Positions 21,170 through 30,375 of a stretch of 64,000 nucleotides of DNA are shown here, piece by piece. The first letter of the stretch is position 1. The number at the start of each line of letters is the position of its first letter. This DNA is from Branchiostoma floridae. Lineage: Eukaryota > Chordata > Leptocardii > Amphioxiformes > Branchiostomatidae. The DNA is taken from the NCBI RefSeq assembly GCF_000003815.2, contig NC_049991.1, positions 19,362,822 to 19,426,821 of the forward strand. Direction: 5' to 3'. Below the pieces are notes generated by a model that was not told the DNA's origin, made no database searches, and was given only the letters and a program-made list of their open reading frames with translations. A program made the position numbers and the translations under genes.

Positions 21170-24100
21170 CTGTGGTAGAAGGATACTTTTATTCAATTTT
21201 ACCTTGTATGGGTACGGGTGTGTCGACTTCCCTTGGCTCGTCTGGCTTCCTCACAGGTAGCTCATAAAAACCTCGCCCAATGTCTGGATACAGGCTACAT
21301 GGAAGGAATTTCTATGTACAAGTCACAGCCATCGTTACTGTCAACAAGTTTCTGATGAATTAAAAGCAAGTTTCTGATCAATAATATAAAACCTACATGG
21401 TTATTGCTTAACTCTACTTAGAGCTTTATTTCTGTAGTTATTTCTGTAGTTTAACTAACACTTATATATGGCGTACCTGATCGTGGACGTGGTGACCACA
21501 CGCCTTGCATAGCCACCTAGCACATAGATGCAGTCGCCCACCGTCACCGCAGTGTGCCCGCTTATTGCGTAGGGCAAAGGTCGCGCTGCATGCCAAACGT
21601 TCGTGTCCGGGTCGTATCTCTCCACCGCCGCGATGTAACCCACGAGAAAGTTCTTCCCGCCCATCGCGTAGACGCTCTTCCCCACGCTCGCCATGGCAAA
21701 GTTCGTGCGTATGTCGCGCATGGACGCCTTCTCCAACCACACGTTGTGAACCGCGTCGTAAACGAAAAACAACCGACAGGGCTTACAGTGTCCGATGGCG
21801 TTGGCGTCCTCAACGTTTCCCCCGCCGACATACAGTTTCTGGTCTTCCGTGACAACAGCACAGGCATTCGAGGCGCTGTAAGGCAGCGGCAGGCGGTATT
21901 GTGTCTTGGCGTGGGGGTTGTAGGCTATACAGACGCTCCGGTCGGGAAAGTCTTTGTGTGGGTCTCCGCCCAAGAACAGGATGGTGTTGCAGCCCTTCAT
22001 GCCGAACCTCAGATCCGTCGTGAGCCCGAGAGATTCGGCGTATGCTGCGTTACCGTCCACATCGTCGTCCCAGCCCCTCACCTGTACAGCAGCCTCGCAG
22101 AGCTTCAGGGTCTCGGGACAGTCCTTCACCAGGCTGTGGGCTCGCACCTTCAGTGAGAGAAAGATATGGTTGATACAAATGTGCAAATTAAGTTACATGT
22201 GATGGGTCGTTCGGTGTAATATAACCAGCTGCTGCCGCGCGGGCGGTTATACCGGCTATATAGATACAGATACAGAAGCTGGTGTGTTACACCGAAGGGC
22301 GGTTATACCGGCTATGTAGATACAGATACAGAAAGAATTGATGACGTAAGAAAACTATTTGTACAACAAGCAGAGATTTCATAATATCATAGTCAATGCG
22401 CCTTTACATTTTTGCCAAGTTTGTCTCAGTCTCAAAACTGCAACATTATCCAAAGTACGCTCACTATTCCCACACCTACTCAAAATTTCCAATCAATCTT
22501 TTTAAATCTGCACACCCTGATAAATACACTCTCTTTCTACTGCCTTTTACCTCTTCAATCATAGTCAGGTTCCCATTTACATGTATACACCTGGGTGGAG
22601 TGTTGCATAGTTACTTTTATGTGGTAGCAATTAATAGCCTGCCACGAGAGTGAGAGAGGTAGCAATTAATAGCCCATTCCGTTAATGCAAGAGCCTGATC
22701 ATCCCACAACCAACTGGATGCCAGGTAAGACTGTGAAAAGTTTTGGGGGATTTCTGTGAATAGTTAACTTCTTCCAGAGTGGCAGTGTGGACATTGACAG
22801 GTTCACCTCTGACCTCTCCCCATTGCTTTTCAGTAAACTAGATTAGTTCATGCTTTAAACTTTCTGTCTACCAGTTGTGTAGGTTTTGTTCTTTTACATT
22901 TCATTTCATCGTGTCTGTGGAAAGCGGACTCCATGCCCAGAATAGTGTTAAAACCATGTAACAATAGTGCACATGTTTCAGCACTCACCTTCTCCTGTAG
23001 GTACTGGGGATCTATGAGGTAGTAGCGCACATGTTTCAGCACTCACCTTCTCCTGTAGGTACTGGGGATCTATGAGGTAGTAGCGCACATGTTTCAGCAC
23101 TCACCTTCTCCTGTAGGTACTGGGGATCTATGAGGTAGTAGCACACATGTTTCAACACTCACCTTTTCCTGGACGTACTGTAGATATATGAGGTAGTAGC
23201 GCACATGTTTCAGCACTCACCTTCTCCTGTAGGTACTGGGGATCTATGAGGTAGTAGCGCACATGTTTCAGCACTCACCTTCTCCTGTAGGTACTGTGGA
23301 TCTATGAGGTAGTAGCGCACATGTTTCAGCACTCACCTTCTCCTGTAGGTACTGTGGATCTATGAGGTAGTAGCGCACATGTTTCAGCACTCACCTTAGT
23401 ATACGTAGGTACTGGGGATCTATGAGGTAGTAGCGCACATGTTTCAGCACTAAACTTCTCCTGTAGGTACTGGGGATCTATGAGGTAGTAGCACACATGT
23501 TTCAGCACTCACTTTCTCCTGTAGGTACTGGGGATCTATGAGGTAGTAGCGCACATGTTTCAGCACTCACCTTCTCCTGTAGGTACTGGGGATCTATGAG
23601 GTAGTAGCGCACATGTTTCAGCACTCACCTTCTCCTGTAGGTACTGGGGATCTATCAGATAGTAGCGCACATGTTTCAGCACTCACCTTCTCCTGTAGGT
23701 ACTGGGGATCTATGAGGTAGTAGCGCACATGTTTCAGCACTTGGTCGGCCACGAGCCCATCGGCCCCCGTGTGCTCCAGCCACCTCATGGCGGCCTCAAA
23801 CACATCCGACTCCGCACGGACCTCCAGCGAATCGTCAGACACGAGCTCCACCAGCTGTTCTACTCCCAAACTCAGGAACTCCTCTCCCTCACTCACCTGA
23901 GAAGGAAATAAATCCATTTGTGGGGTCAGGTGGGATAACAGTAGGGTGTTTGGCCATGAAATGAGAGATCCTGGGTTCAAATCCAGCAATATATATGATA
24001 CAGATCTTGTTCACTGGAGAAAGGTGCTTGATTTACATTACTAATTACTCACATGTTAAAGAACCCACAACACTTAAAGAATAGAGAAGGGGTCCTTCTC

Positions 24101-27100
24101 GGTGTGACTGGATCAAACCTACTAGACTGAAGGTCAATAGATAAATAAATAAACCTTACAGTCTAGCCTCCACCACCACCACCCCTTTGCTCTTGATTTA
24201 CCCCATACTTTGCCCCTGTCTCACCTCCCTGATTCGGAGTTAATTGGGGGTGTTTAGTCTGAATAAAAAAGTTCAAGTTGCCCGTAAATCTGCGCGGATG
24301 CTTAGGGGTGGTGCCCATCTCCATTTAGCCCTTAGGCCACACATCTGTGCAAGCCACTACAGCAGGGAGCTGGTCCACTGGTAGTAATTCTAAGCGATGT
24401 GTGTTTAACATGCTCTTCCTCATTAGTGCTGAGTGGTAAGTAGAAAAAGCAGCATGTACCATTTCTTAAGTCTTTGGATCGAACTCACAACCTGCCGAAT
24501 GCAAGGCGAACACTCTACCCACTCGGCCATTGCACCGGTCAGAATTACTGAATACATGCATGTACATCCGTGAACAGTTTCATCAGGTTGGTACGTCACT
24601 GAATAAAGAGACTCTTTTTACACAACCAATGCTTTATTCTCACCGACGTTTCGGTGACCGTCTGTCACCTTCTTAATGTTATGGATGTATTACACTCCTT
24701 TACGTTTGGGACCGCATTGTAAATATGTGCATAAAGCTGTCTGTACATATGTACTTTTCGTTTTGTGACCGCATCTGAACTGTGAGCAGCAACACCTGTC
24801 CTGCAGTACAATGTGAACCAGTCAGACTTGCCCTGAAGAAGGGGACAGACGGTCACCGAAACGTCGGTGAGAATAAAGCATTGGTTGTGTAAAAAGAGTC
24901 TCTTTATCGACATGCATGTACAGTAGATGAAACAAACCTCTGTGAAGTTCCCCCCCAGCATCCACTTGGCGGCGCGCGTGAGCCGCCCGCAGTTGTGCGT
25001 TCCCGCCAGGAAGTACAGCGAGACGCAGTTTGCCGTTGTCAGGAACCGCAGCAGCCACTCCTCGCACGCACGCTGCAGGTTACCGATCTGGAACAGGTCA
25101 GCGGCCTGGAGAAGGGCCTTCACCTCCTGATGAGAATAGGAAAAAAAAGTATTATGGCACCAGGTCCTGGTGGAATTTTTATACACGAATAAAAGATGCC
25201 ATCTACATCACATACAGTCAAACCTGTATTAGGGGCCACCTCTACAGAGGGGCCACCTGTCCATAGTGACCACTTTTTGTCGGTCCCTTGGGTATTTTAT
25301 CTACAAGTTACCACCTCTATACAGAGGCCACCTGTCTATAGTGGCCAAATTTGTCCGGTCCCTTGAGTGGCCGCTATAGACAGGTTTGACTGTATTTACA
25401 ATCATCTCCAAACAGAGACGGTGGACACCATCTACTTTTTGCAACACTGCTCACTAAATCATGTGTGCTATCTACATAACATGACTTAACAGAAGCAGTG
25501 GATTGTCCATTCCTTGACAAACACTTGGGTCAATCAGCTGTCAAAAATTGATCAAGGTGTCTGTGCAGTACACCTTCATCACGGTATGGCCAAGTCTTAT
25601 GAGCTCATAATTTGTATGGATCTCCCCCTCCCCCCTGGGTCCTTGCAGAATAGGCGGAGCAACTCCTGAAAATTTGTACTACTAGGTACATGGTTCACAT
25701 GTTTTGTCCTACATGTCATGAAAATATAGAAGATGAATTCCACTTTGTTATGAAATGTCCTACCTACAGTAAAGAGAGAGAAACATTGTTTAAGAACATT
25801 AGAACCAAAACACACATCTCTCTTACTGGTGCAGAAAACGATATTTTCAATATATTGCTCTCATGTTCAACTCATATATCCGTCTACGTAGGCCAGTTTC
25901 TTCATAATGTATTCCAAATGCGAGACCAGATTACTCATACATAATTGTACTGTTATCAATGTTTTGTTATTGTTTTGTATGTAGCCTCTTAGTACTATTG
26001 TCTGTATAGCTATTAGTTGTTATTGGTTGTCATACATTGTTCCCTCTGCGATTGCTGAGCAATAAACTCATTCATTCATTCATTCATTCATTCATGTTTT
26101 CATGAGTCACTGATTCTAGAATTATTCCATTAACTTTGATACCCAGACCTGTATGATGTCAGGAGTGAGAGAAACCGTCTCAGTGTAGATACATGCATGT
26201 ACATGTAGGTCAGGGGAAAAAGTGTTCCGACTGCAAAATTTCAGGTTGCACACTGCACTAAGCAAAATGGTTGCATTTGAAGTATGGAAGATAAATGTTG
26301 TTACCCTTTCTTTCTTTTGTTTTTTTCGTTTTTGAGGCTACCAACTTCAATTTGCTCTGAAGACTTTTGTAGCCTAAATAATAAGAAAGTTTGCTGAAGA
26401 TTTTTGTAGCCTATATAAGAAAGTCGTGCAAAGTGCCTTCCCCAAGGGCACAAGACTGGTGACACGACGGGGTTTGAACTCAGGACCTTCTGGACCTGAG
26501 TCAAACGTGCTGCCGATTGCACCATGCGGTCCCACCAACCCCCCCCCCCCCATACCTGTATGCTGTCAGGGGTAAGAGAAACCGTGCCCGTGTAGATGTT
26601 ACATGTACCCATACCTGTATGCTGTCCGGAGTGAGAGAAACCGTGCCCGTGTAGATGTTACATGTACCCATACCTGTATGCTGTCCGGAGTGAGAGAAAC
26701 CGTGCCCGTGTAGATGTTACATGTACCCATACCTGTATGCTGTCAGGGGTAAGAGAAACCGTCCCAGTGTAGATGTTACATGTACCCATACCTGTATGCT
26801 GTCCGGAGTGAGAGAAACCGTGCCCGTGTAGATGTTACATGTACCCATACCTGTATGCTGTCCAGAGTGAGAGAAACCGTCCCCGTGTAGATGTTACATG
26901 TACCCATACCTGTATGCTGTCAGGATTGAGAGAAACCGTGCCTGTGTAGATGTTACATGTACTCATACCTGTATGCTGTCCGGAGTGAGAGAAACCGTGC
27001 CCGTGTAGATGTTACATGTACCCATACCTGTATGCTGTCCGGAGTGAGAGAAACCGTCCCCGTGTAGATGTTACATGTACTCATACCTGTATGCTGTCAG

Positions 27101-28596
27101 GAGTAAGAGAAACCGTCCCCGTGTAGATGTTACATGTACCCATACCTGTATGCTGTCCGGAGTGAGAGAAACCGTGCCCGTGTAGATGTTACATGTACTC
27201 ATACCTGTATGCTGTCCGGAGTGAGAGAAACCGTCCCCGTGTAGATGTTACATGTACTCATACCTGTATGCTGTCCGGAGTGAGAGAAACCGTCCCCGTG
27301 TAGATGTTACATGTACTCATACCTGTATGCTGTCCGGAGTGAGAGAAACCGTCCCCGTGTAGATGTTACATGTACCCATACCTGTATGCTGTCAGGAGTG
27401 AGAGAAACCGTGCCCGTGTAGATGTTACATGTACCCATACCTGTATGCTGTCAGGGGTGAGAGAAACCGTGCCCGTGTAGATGTTACATGTACTCATACC
27501 TGTATGCTGTCCGGAGTGAGAGAAACCGTGCCCGTGTAGATGTTACATGTACCCATACCTGTATGCTGTCCGGAGTGAGAGAAACCGTGCCTGTGTAGAT
27601 GTTACATGTACCCATACCTGTATGCTGTCCGGAGTGAGAGAAACCGTGCCCGTGTAGATGTTACATGTACCCATACCTGTATGCTGTCCGGAGTGAGAGA
27701 AACCGTGCCCGTGTAGATGTTACATGTACTCATACCTGTATGCTGTCCGGAGTGAGAGAAACCGTGCCCGTGTAGATAAAGTCCAGGAGAAGCGCCATGA
27801 TGTCCTGGTCCACACCGTGGATGGCGACCTCTTTCTGCCGGGCCTCGTGCAGCCCGCCGGTGAACATGGCGTAGAAGTACCTGCAAAATCAAGATGGTAT
27901 TAAAGTAAAACCTGATAAAAACTACCTATGCTTACCGATTGATTGTAAAATTAACATAACTACCCTATATAATGATATATAAAGCTGGTGTGTTACGCCG
28001 AAGGGTGGTTATACCGACTATATAGATACAGATACAGATATCAATGGTTTGATGTATCCCAGTGTTGCATTCTTATCTTCTCTACTTCTATGCGTAGCGC
28101 TCCAGTAAACATGGCGTAGAAGTACCTGTAAAATCGGGAGGGTTCATTTCAAAAATCCTCCCTTAATCAATAATTCCAATGAAATCTTTCTTTCTCATGA
28201 GCTAAATGCTAAAAATATGGTCTAAGACCTGAAAAAAAACTGATGCACAGACAGTCAAAGTACAAACTTTTGGTGAAGAGCTCCAAATTTACATGCTCAC
28301 AGCAATAAAGAAAAAAAATAGAAACTTGAAGGGGACAGAACATTCTTGTGCGGCTTGTATCTATTCTACAAACCTGGTGTGTTATGTCAAAAGTGGTGTG
28401 ATATGTTTTACGAGTTATACCTATAAAATGAAAATAAACATTACGGGCTTGCAGCGGCCAGGACATTCCTGTGCGCGGGAAACAGCTGCCCGTCCACCAA
28501 CAGCGTCACGTCGGTGAGAACTCCGGCGGTCCGCATGTCGTGTAGGCCGCGTACGATGGCCGGGAGATGCGTCGAAGACTTGTCGATGTCCACCAT
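20695..28596 (-). CDS. kelch-like protein (BTB-BACK-Kelch), six coding exons
   Basis: Joined coding sequence on the minus strand: 28596-28445, 27880-27736, 25126-24938, 23896-23687, 22147-21477 and 21169-20695. These are 152, 145, 189, 210, 671 and 475 nt, together 613 codons plus stop, and every junction is in phase with GT/AG ends. BTB is at residues about 25-125 (GVLTDVTLLVDGQLFPAHRN, SPYFYAMFTGG). BACK is about 127-235 (ADLFQIGNLQRACEEWLLRF, FEAAMRWLEH). Five or six kelch repeats are about 275-585, shown by GG doublets and Tyr-Asp-Pro ... Trp spacing (ERYDPDTNVW, MYDPEKEKW). Length fits the KLHL family (about 570-640 aa). By family it would be a substrate adaptor of Cullin-3 ubiquitin ligases in the cytoplasm; the substrate is unknown. 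I cannot assign a specific vertebrate KLHL. Three of its exons carry tandem copies of their 3' ends. The gene is head-to-head with the fucosidase gene. Confidence 0.93.
21477..22147 (-). CDS. kelch-like coding exon 5 (kelch repeats)
   Basis: Acceptor is CTGAAG before 22147 and donor GTACGC after 21477; phase 0 in, phase 2 out; residues 233-455 plus two bases. Kelch blade landmarks include LFLGGD, LYVGGG, VYAMGG and IYVLGG with YDAVHNVWLEKASMRD and YDPDTNVWHAARPLPY. The exon is GC-rich, and open frames on the other strand are shadows. Confidence 0.92.
22220..22335. repeat. short tandem/dispersed repeat (GGTTATACCGGCTATATAG)
   Basis: Two adjacent copies of a unit with GGGCGGTTATACCGGCTAT, AGATACAGATACAGA and GCTGGTGTGTTACACCGAAG. 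The same unit occurs in kelch-like intron 1 (27985-28040) and fucosidase intron 7 (38955-39125), so it is a small dispersed family. Confidence 0.65.
22336..22970. other. kelch-like intron 4, non-repetitive part
   Basis: Intronic sequence between exon 5 and the exon-edge array. No exon or repeat family is recognised. Confidence 0.5.
22971..23686 (-). repeat. array of exon 4 3' ends with splice donors (58 bp x about 13)
   Basis: On the minus strand each unit reads the last part of exon 4 (codons of LKHVRYYLIDPQYLQEK) followed by the donor GTGAGT, then immediately the next copy. There are about 13 units between 22971 and the true exon end at 23687. A few diverge (23145-23200 and 23395-23410, where CTCCTG is replaced by AGTATAC). 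Because 58 is not a multiple of 3, use of a downstream donor would usually shift the frame. The first donor therefore has to be used for a normal protein. Confidence 0.92.
23687..23896 (-). CDS. kelch-like coding exon 4 (BACK)
   Basis: 70 codons, phase 0 on both sides, residues 163-232. Acceptor TTCTCAG, donor GTGAGT. It carries the BACK segments LVSDDSLEVRAESDVFEAAM and VLKHVRYYLIDPQYLQEK. The last 18 codons or so plus the donor are repeated about 13 times in the following intron. Confidence 0.92.
23955..24289. repeat. kelch-like intron 3: SINE-like fragment
   Basis: At 23955-24090 there is a B-box-like GGTTCAAATCC with CTTGTTCACTGGAGAAAGG and GTTAAAGAACCC, a diverged family A-type SINE. 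It ends in ATAGATAAATAAATAAACC (LINE/SINE tail). The remainder is plain intron. Confidence 0.5.
24290..24540 (-). repeat. tRNA-derived SINE, family B
   Basis: The minus-strand head near 24540 (GTGCAATGGCCGAGTGGGTA, GAGTTCGATCC) is followed by the body CTTAAGAAATGGTACATGCT and CCAGTGGACCAGCTCCCTG. The same body occurs at 29000-29290. Confidence 0.75.
24598..24912. repeat. fold-back element with hammerhead-like stem-loop motif
   Basis: Left arm 24600-24676 and right arm 24832-24908 are inverse copies: GAATAAAGAGACTCTTTTTA, CAACCAATGCTTTATTCTC, GACGTTTCGGTGACCGTCTG. On the plus strand the right arm contains CTGAAGA (24833), a GC-rich stem and GAAAC (24858), reminiscent of a hammerhead ribozyme core. 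Related CTGANGA...GAAACG motifs occur at 39405-39434 and, minus strand, 51434-51463. About 155 bp of unrelated sequence separates the arms. Confidence 0.6.
24938..25126 (-). CDS. kelch-like coding exon 3 (BTB end, BACK start)
   Basis: 63 codons, phase 0 on both sides, residues 100-162. Acceptor TCATCAG, donor GTTTGT. Encodes ADLFQIGNLQRACEEWLL and the start of BACK (NCVSLYFLAGTHNCGRL). A 70-bp-armed inverted repeat lies just downstream in the following intron (24598-24912). Confidence 0.92.
25215..25392. mobile_element. pogo/Tigger-like MITE
   Basis: CAGTCAAACCTGT at the left and ACAGGTTTGACTG at the right are perfect inverses, each flanked by TA. The 178-bp interior has two related halves (GGGGCCACCTCTACAGAGG, GAGGCCACCTGTCTATAGTG). 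It has no coding capacity and lies in kelch-like intron 2. Confidence 0.8.
25620..26096 (+). pseudogene. LINE 3' end, C-terminal part of reverse transcriptase ORF (CR1/L2-like)
   Basis: The open frame 25690-25944 encodes MVHMFCPTCHENIEDEFHFV followed by the MKCPTYSKERETLF motif. This is the C-terminal Cys/His signature of CR1/L2-type ORF2, as at 7060-7640. The 3'UTR follows and ends in a (CATT)n tail at 26066-26094, typical of these LINEs. It is 5'-truncated and inserted antisense in kelch-like intron 2. Confidence 0.8.
26405..26540 (-). repeat. tRNA-derived SINE, family A
   Basis: Minus-strand head (TGGGACCGCATGGTGCAATC, B-box-like GAGTTCAAACCC) and body (CTTGTGCCCTTGGGGAAGGC). A C-run at 26539-26550 separates it from the 59-bp array. 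Confidence 0.7.
26551..27735 (-). repeat. array of exon 2 3' ends with splice donors (59 bp x 20)
   Basis: CATACCTGTATGCTGTCCGG recurs every 59 bp from 26551 to the genuine exon copy at 27731, a distance of exactly 20 units. On the minus strand each unit holds the last 36 nt or so of exon 2 (codons YTGTVSLTPDSIQ), the donor GTATGRG and 17 nt of intron (TACATGTAACATCTA). A decayed extra copy is at 26141-26210. Units differ by few substitutions (CCGG/CAGG, GCCC/CCCC), which implies recent expansion or homogenisation. Confidence 0.95.
27736..27880 (-). CDS. kelch-like coding exon 2 (BTB core)
   Basis: Acceptor TTTTGCAG before 27880, donor GTATGAG after 27736, phase 2 in and phase 0 out, residues 51-99. 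It encodes the SPYFYAMFTGG and LLLDFIYTGTV parts of BTB. The last 36 nt and the donor are the founder of the 59-bp array at 26551-27735. Confidence 0.92.
28093..28135 (-). repeat. single extra copy of the exon 2 acceptor edge
   Basis: AACATGGCGTAGAAGTACCT followed by GTAAAATC resembles 27863-27890, the first codons of exon 2 plus the acceptor. It lies about 240 bp upstream in transcription order. The copy keeps an AG acceptor (TTTTACAG). Confidence 0.7.
28136..28444. other. kelch-like intron 1, remaining part
   Basis: AT-rich intronic sequence; nothing else is recognised. Confidence 0.5.
28445..28596 (-). CDS. kelch-like coding exon 1 (BTB start)
   Basis: Encodes residues 1-50 plus two bases of the next codon. 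ATG at 28596-28594 is preceded in frame by TGA two codons upstream, which fixes the start. The exon begins at an acceptor (TTTTCAG) at about 28618, so 21 nt of 5'UTR belong to it. The donor is GTAATG after the AGC-CC boundary. It holds the first strand and helix of the BTB domain. Confidence 0.9.
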
Positions 28597-28649
28597 CTTT
28601 AGTCACTCTCCTACAACCTGAAAAGAAAGATGGCAGTCAGTTTGTGTAA

Positions 28650-28860
28650 TGTGTAAATGCGTTTAAGTTCGCGGGGATTTAATTTCGTGGTAGCGGGAAA
28701 AGGACTTTTCGCGGTGGATTTAAGTTTGCGGTAACACGATAGACTTCAGTCTAATACCATAATAGAAAAATGTTCGCGGTGGTTTTAAGTTCGGGGTGAA
28801 GTAGTCACCATAAAAACCGCGAACATTAATCCACCGTGAACATTTCTGCATTTATAGTAC
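28650..28860. repeat. MITE-like element (GTTCGCGG family)
   Basis: AATGCGTTTAAGTTCGCGG at the left and CCGCGAACATTAATCC ... CATTTATAGTA at the right are related inverses, with TTAATTTCGTGGTAGCGGGA in between. A shorter relative sits at 48758-48895. It lies in the putative 5'UTR intron of the kelch-like gene. Confidence 0.55.
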
Positions 28861-28999
28861 TTCGGGGAGAGACCATAAACATAGGCGGTGTGGCTAGCAA
28901 GGTGTGGTTGGGAGGGCTTGCACCAGAAAGTTATCCCAGCCCGCTCGATAAGGCTGTGTGGAAGTGGGAGTTCAGAGGACAAGTGTAGCGGCATGTTTA

Positions 29000-29290
29000 A
29001 AAAAGTTAAAGTTAAACCCTTCCCGAGCCAAGATGGCGCATAGGGCGGTGCCCATCTCTGTTTCATTAGCCCTGGGCAACACACAACGCAATCACTACAG
29101 CAGGGGGCTAGTCCACTGGTAGTGGTGTGTGTTCAACTTCCATACTCTTTCCCGAATGCTGAGTGCTAAGCAGAGAAAGCAGCATGTACCATTTTTGAAG
29201 TCTTTGGTATGACTCGGCCGGGATCGAACTCACGACCTTCTGAATGCAAGGCGAACACTCTACCCACTAGGCCATTGCACCGGTAGCAGC
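29000..29290 (-). repeat. tRNA-derived SINE, family B (best copy)
   Basis: On the minus strand: GGTGCAATGGCCTAGTGGGT, B box GAGTTCGATCCC, ATACCAAAGACTTCAAAAAT, GGTACATGCTGCTTTCTCTG, CTTAGCACTCAGCATTC, then CCACTACCAGTGGACTAGCC. It is the most complete copy of the family here. Confidence 0.8.
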
Positions 29291-29649
29291 ATGTTAACTC
29301 AGCCTGGTACATAAAGTTTTTTTTCCATTTGCCATAATATAATGGGACCACAAATGTTATCATGATCATGGCAAAACAAACTAAAAACAAAAAGCACACT
29401 ACCCCCACCCCCAATAAGAAAAAAAAAACAAGGGCAGGATGAGGTACTAAAAGTGGTAAGGTAGGTAATTACATGAGAATTATTACACTCCGTCTAGCAC
29501 TTTTTGCGCTTAACTTAAGAGAAACAGACACCTGTTGGGAGGGGGGCATCCGTAGAGACCCGTTTTTGCGTAACACTTTTAATTACACCTTATGAGTAGA
29601 GCTAGAGTTGAGTTATGCGCCCTAAAATTACATTTGAATGCAGTCTCAC

Positions 29650-29790
29650 CTTGGCTAATGTCTCTGGAAGTTTGGTCGCATTAGCGCTGTCCTGAACAGT
29701 GGTTTCGGCGCTTACAAACAATGATTTCTCTCATAGTATAGTAGCAAACGTTACAGCAAACGTTGCGCTCGAGTACTTCCGGGTTTGGTA
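29650..29790 (-). other. candidate non-coding first exon of the kelch-like gene
   Basis: The coding exon at 28596 starts behind an acceptor, so an upstream 5'UTR exon must exist. On the minus strand, CATTAGCCAAG|GTGAGACT gives a good donor after 29650. The sequence upstream to about 29790 is moderately CpG-containing. The 5' boundary is a guess. Confidence 0.4.
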
Positions 29791-30222
29791 TTTCTAATCC
29801 TGATGACCCAAATATTCCATCAGTCACAATGTTTCCGCTTGACCGTTAGACCACAACTGTTTTCAAAGCAGTTCTTCTTCCGTGTCTTTGAAAGCTACTC
29901 TTGTATGGTTCACATTTGCCTATAATACTCCAAAACTAACAGAAAAAAATGACGTCACAGAAAAACATGAACGTAAAAAGATTGACGCGGGTCGTTGTCC
30001 TCATATGACATTTGACCTGTCAGCTGACGGAAGCTTGGAAGGGGAGTGATCCTCATTTCACACATTGAAGTGTGGATAGTGAAAACAATTTGCTTTGTTC
30101 CGGCTCTACAAATATTCTAAACCTTTTAGGGCGAAAGCGTCGAATCTTAGAGCTCTCCAGGACCAAAAGCAGCCTATTGTCTTGTCGGACATTAGCTGTA
30201 GCTTTGTTTTGTTTGTTGGTTT
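29791..30222. promoter_or_regulatory. possible bidirectional promoter between the kelch-like and fucosidase genes
   Basis: The two genes diverge from this interval. It contains a perfect CRE palindrome TGACGTCA at 29950-29957 and no recognisable transposon. No clear TATA box is positioned for either gene. Promoter activity is inferred from gene arrangement only. Confidence 0.4.
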
Positions 30223-30375
30223 ATGGTCCGTAGTCGAGTGAAACTCGTGATCTGTGCGATGCTGCTGTGTGTGAGTGCCGTAGTCGGGTTTGTGCTGACC
30301 CTGTACACACCCTCCCCAATCCTGGGTGTGGAGCGTCAGAAGGACACACACTACGGAAGACAAGGAAACAACCAG
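30223..30375 (+). CDS. FUCA: fucosidase exon 1 (signal peptide or anchor)
   Basis: 51 codons from the ATG at 30223, donor GTAAGG, phase 0. It encodes a basic start (MVRSRVK), a hydrophobic stretch ([20 protein letters not shown]), then a hydrophilic linker. This start is chosen because the hydrophobic segment fits a secretory signal. Confidence 0.85.

Noticed and set aside
21505..22202. Long plus-strand frames (115 and 200 codons)
   Set aside because: They are shadows of kelch-like exon 5, which lies on the minus strand and has the kelch motifs.
22971..27735. Possible CRISPR array (regular 58-59-bp periodicity)
   Set aside because: Units are continuous repeats without unique spacers and contain exon edges of a eukaryotic gene.
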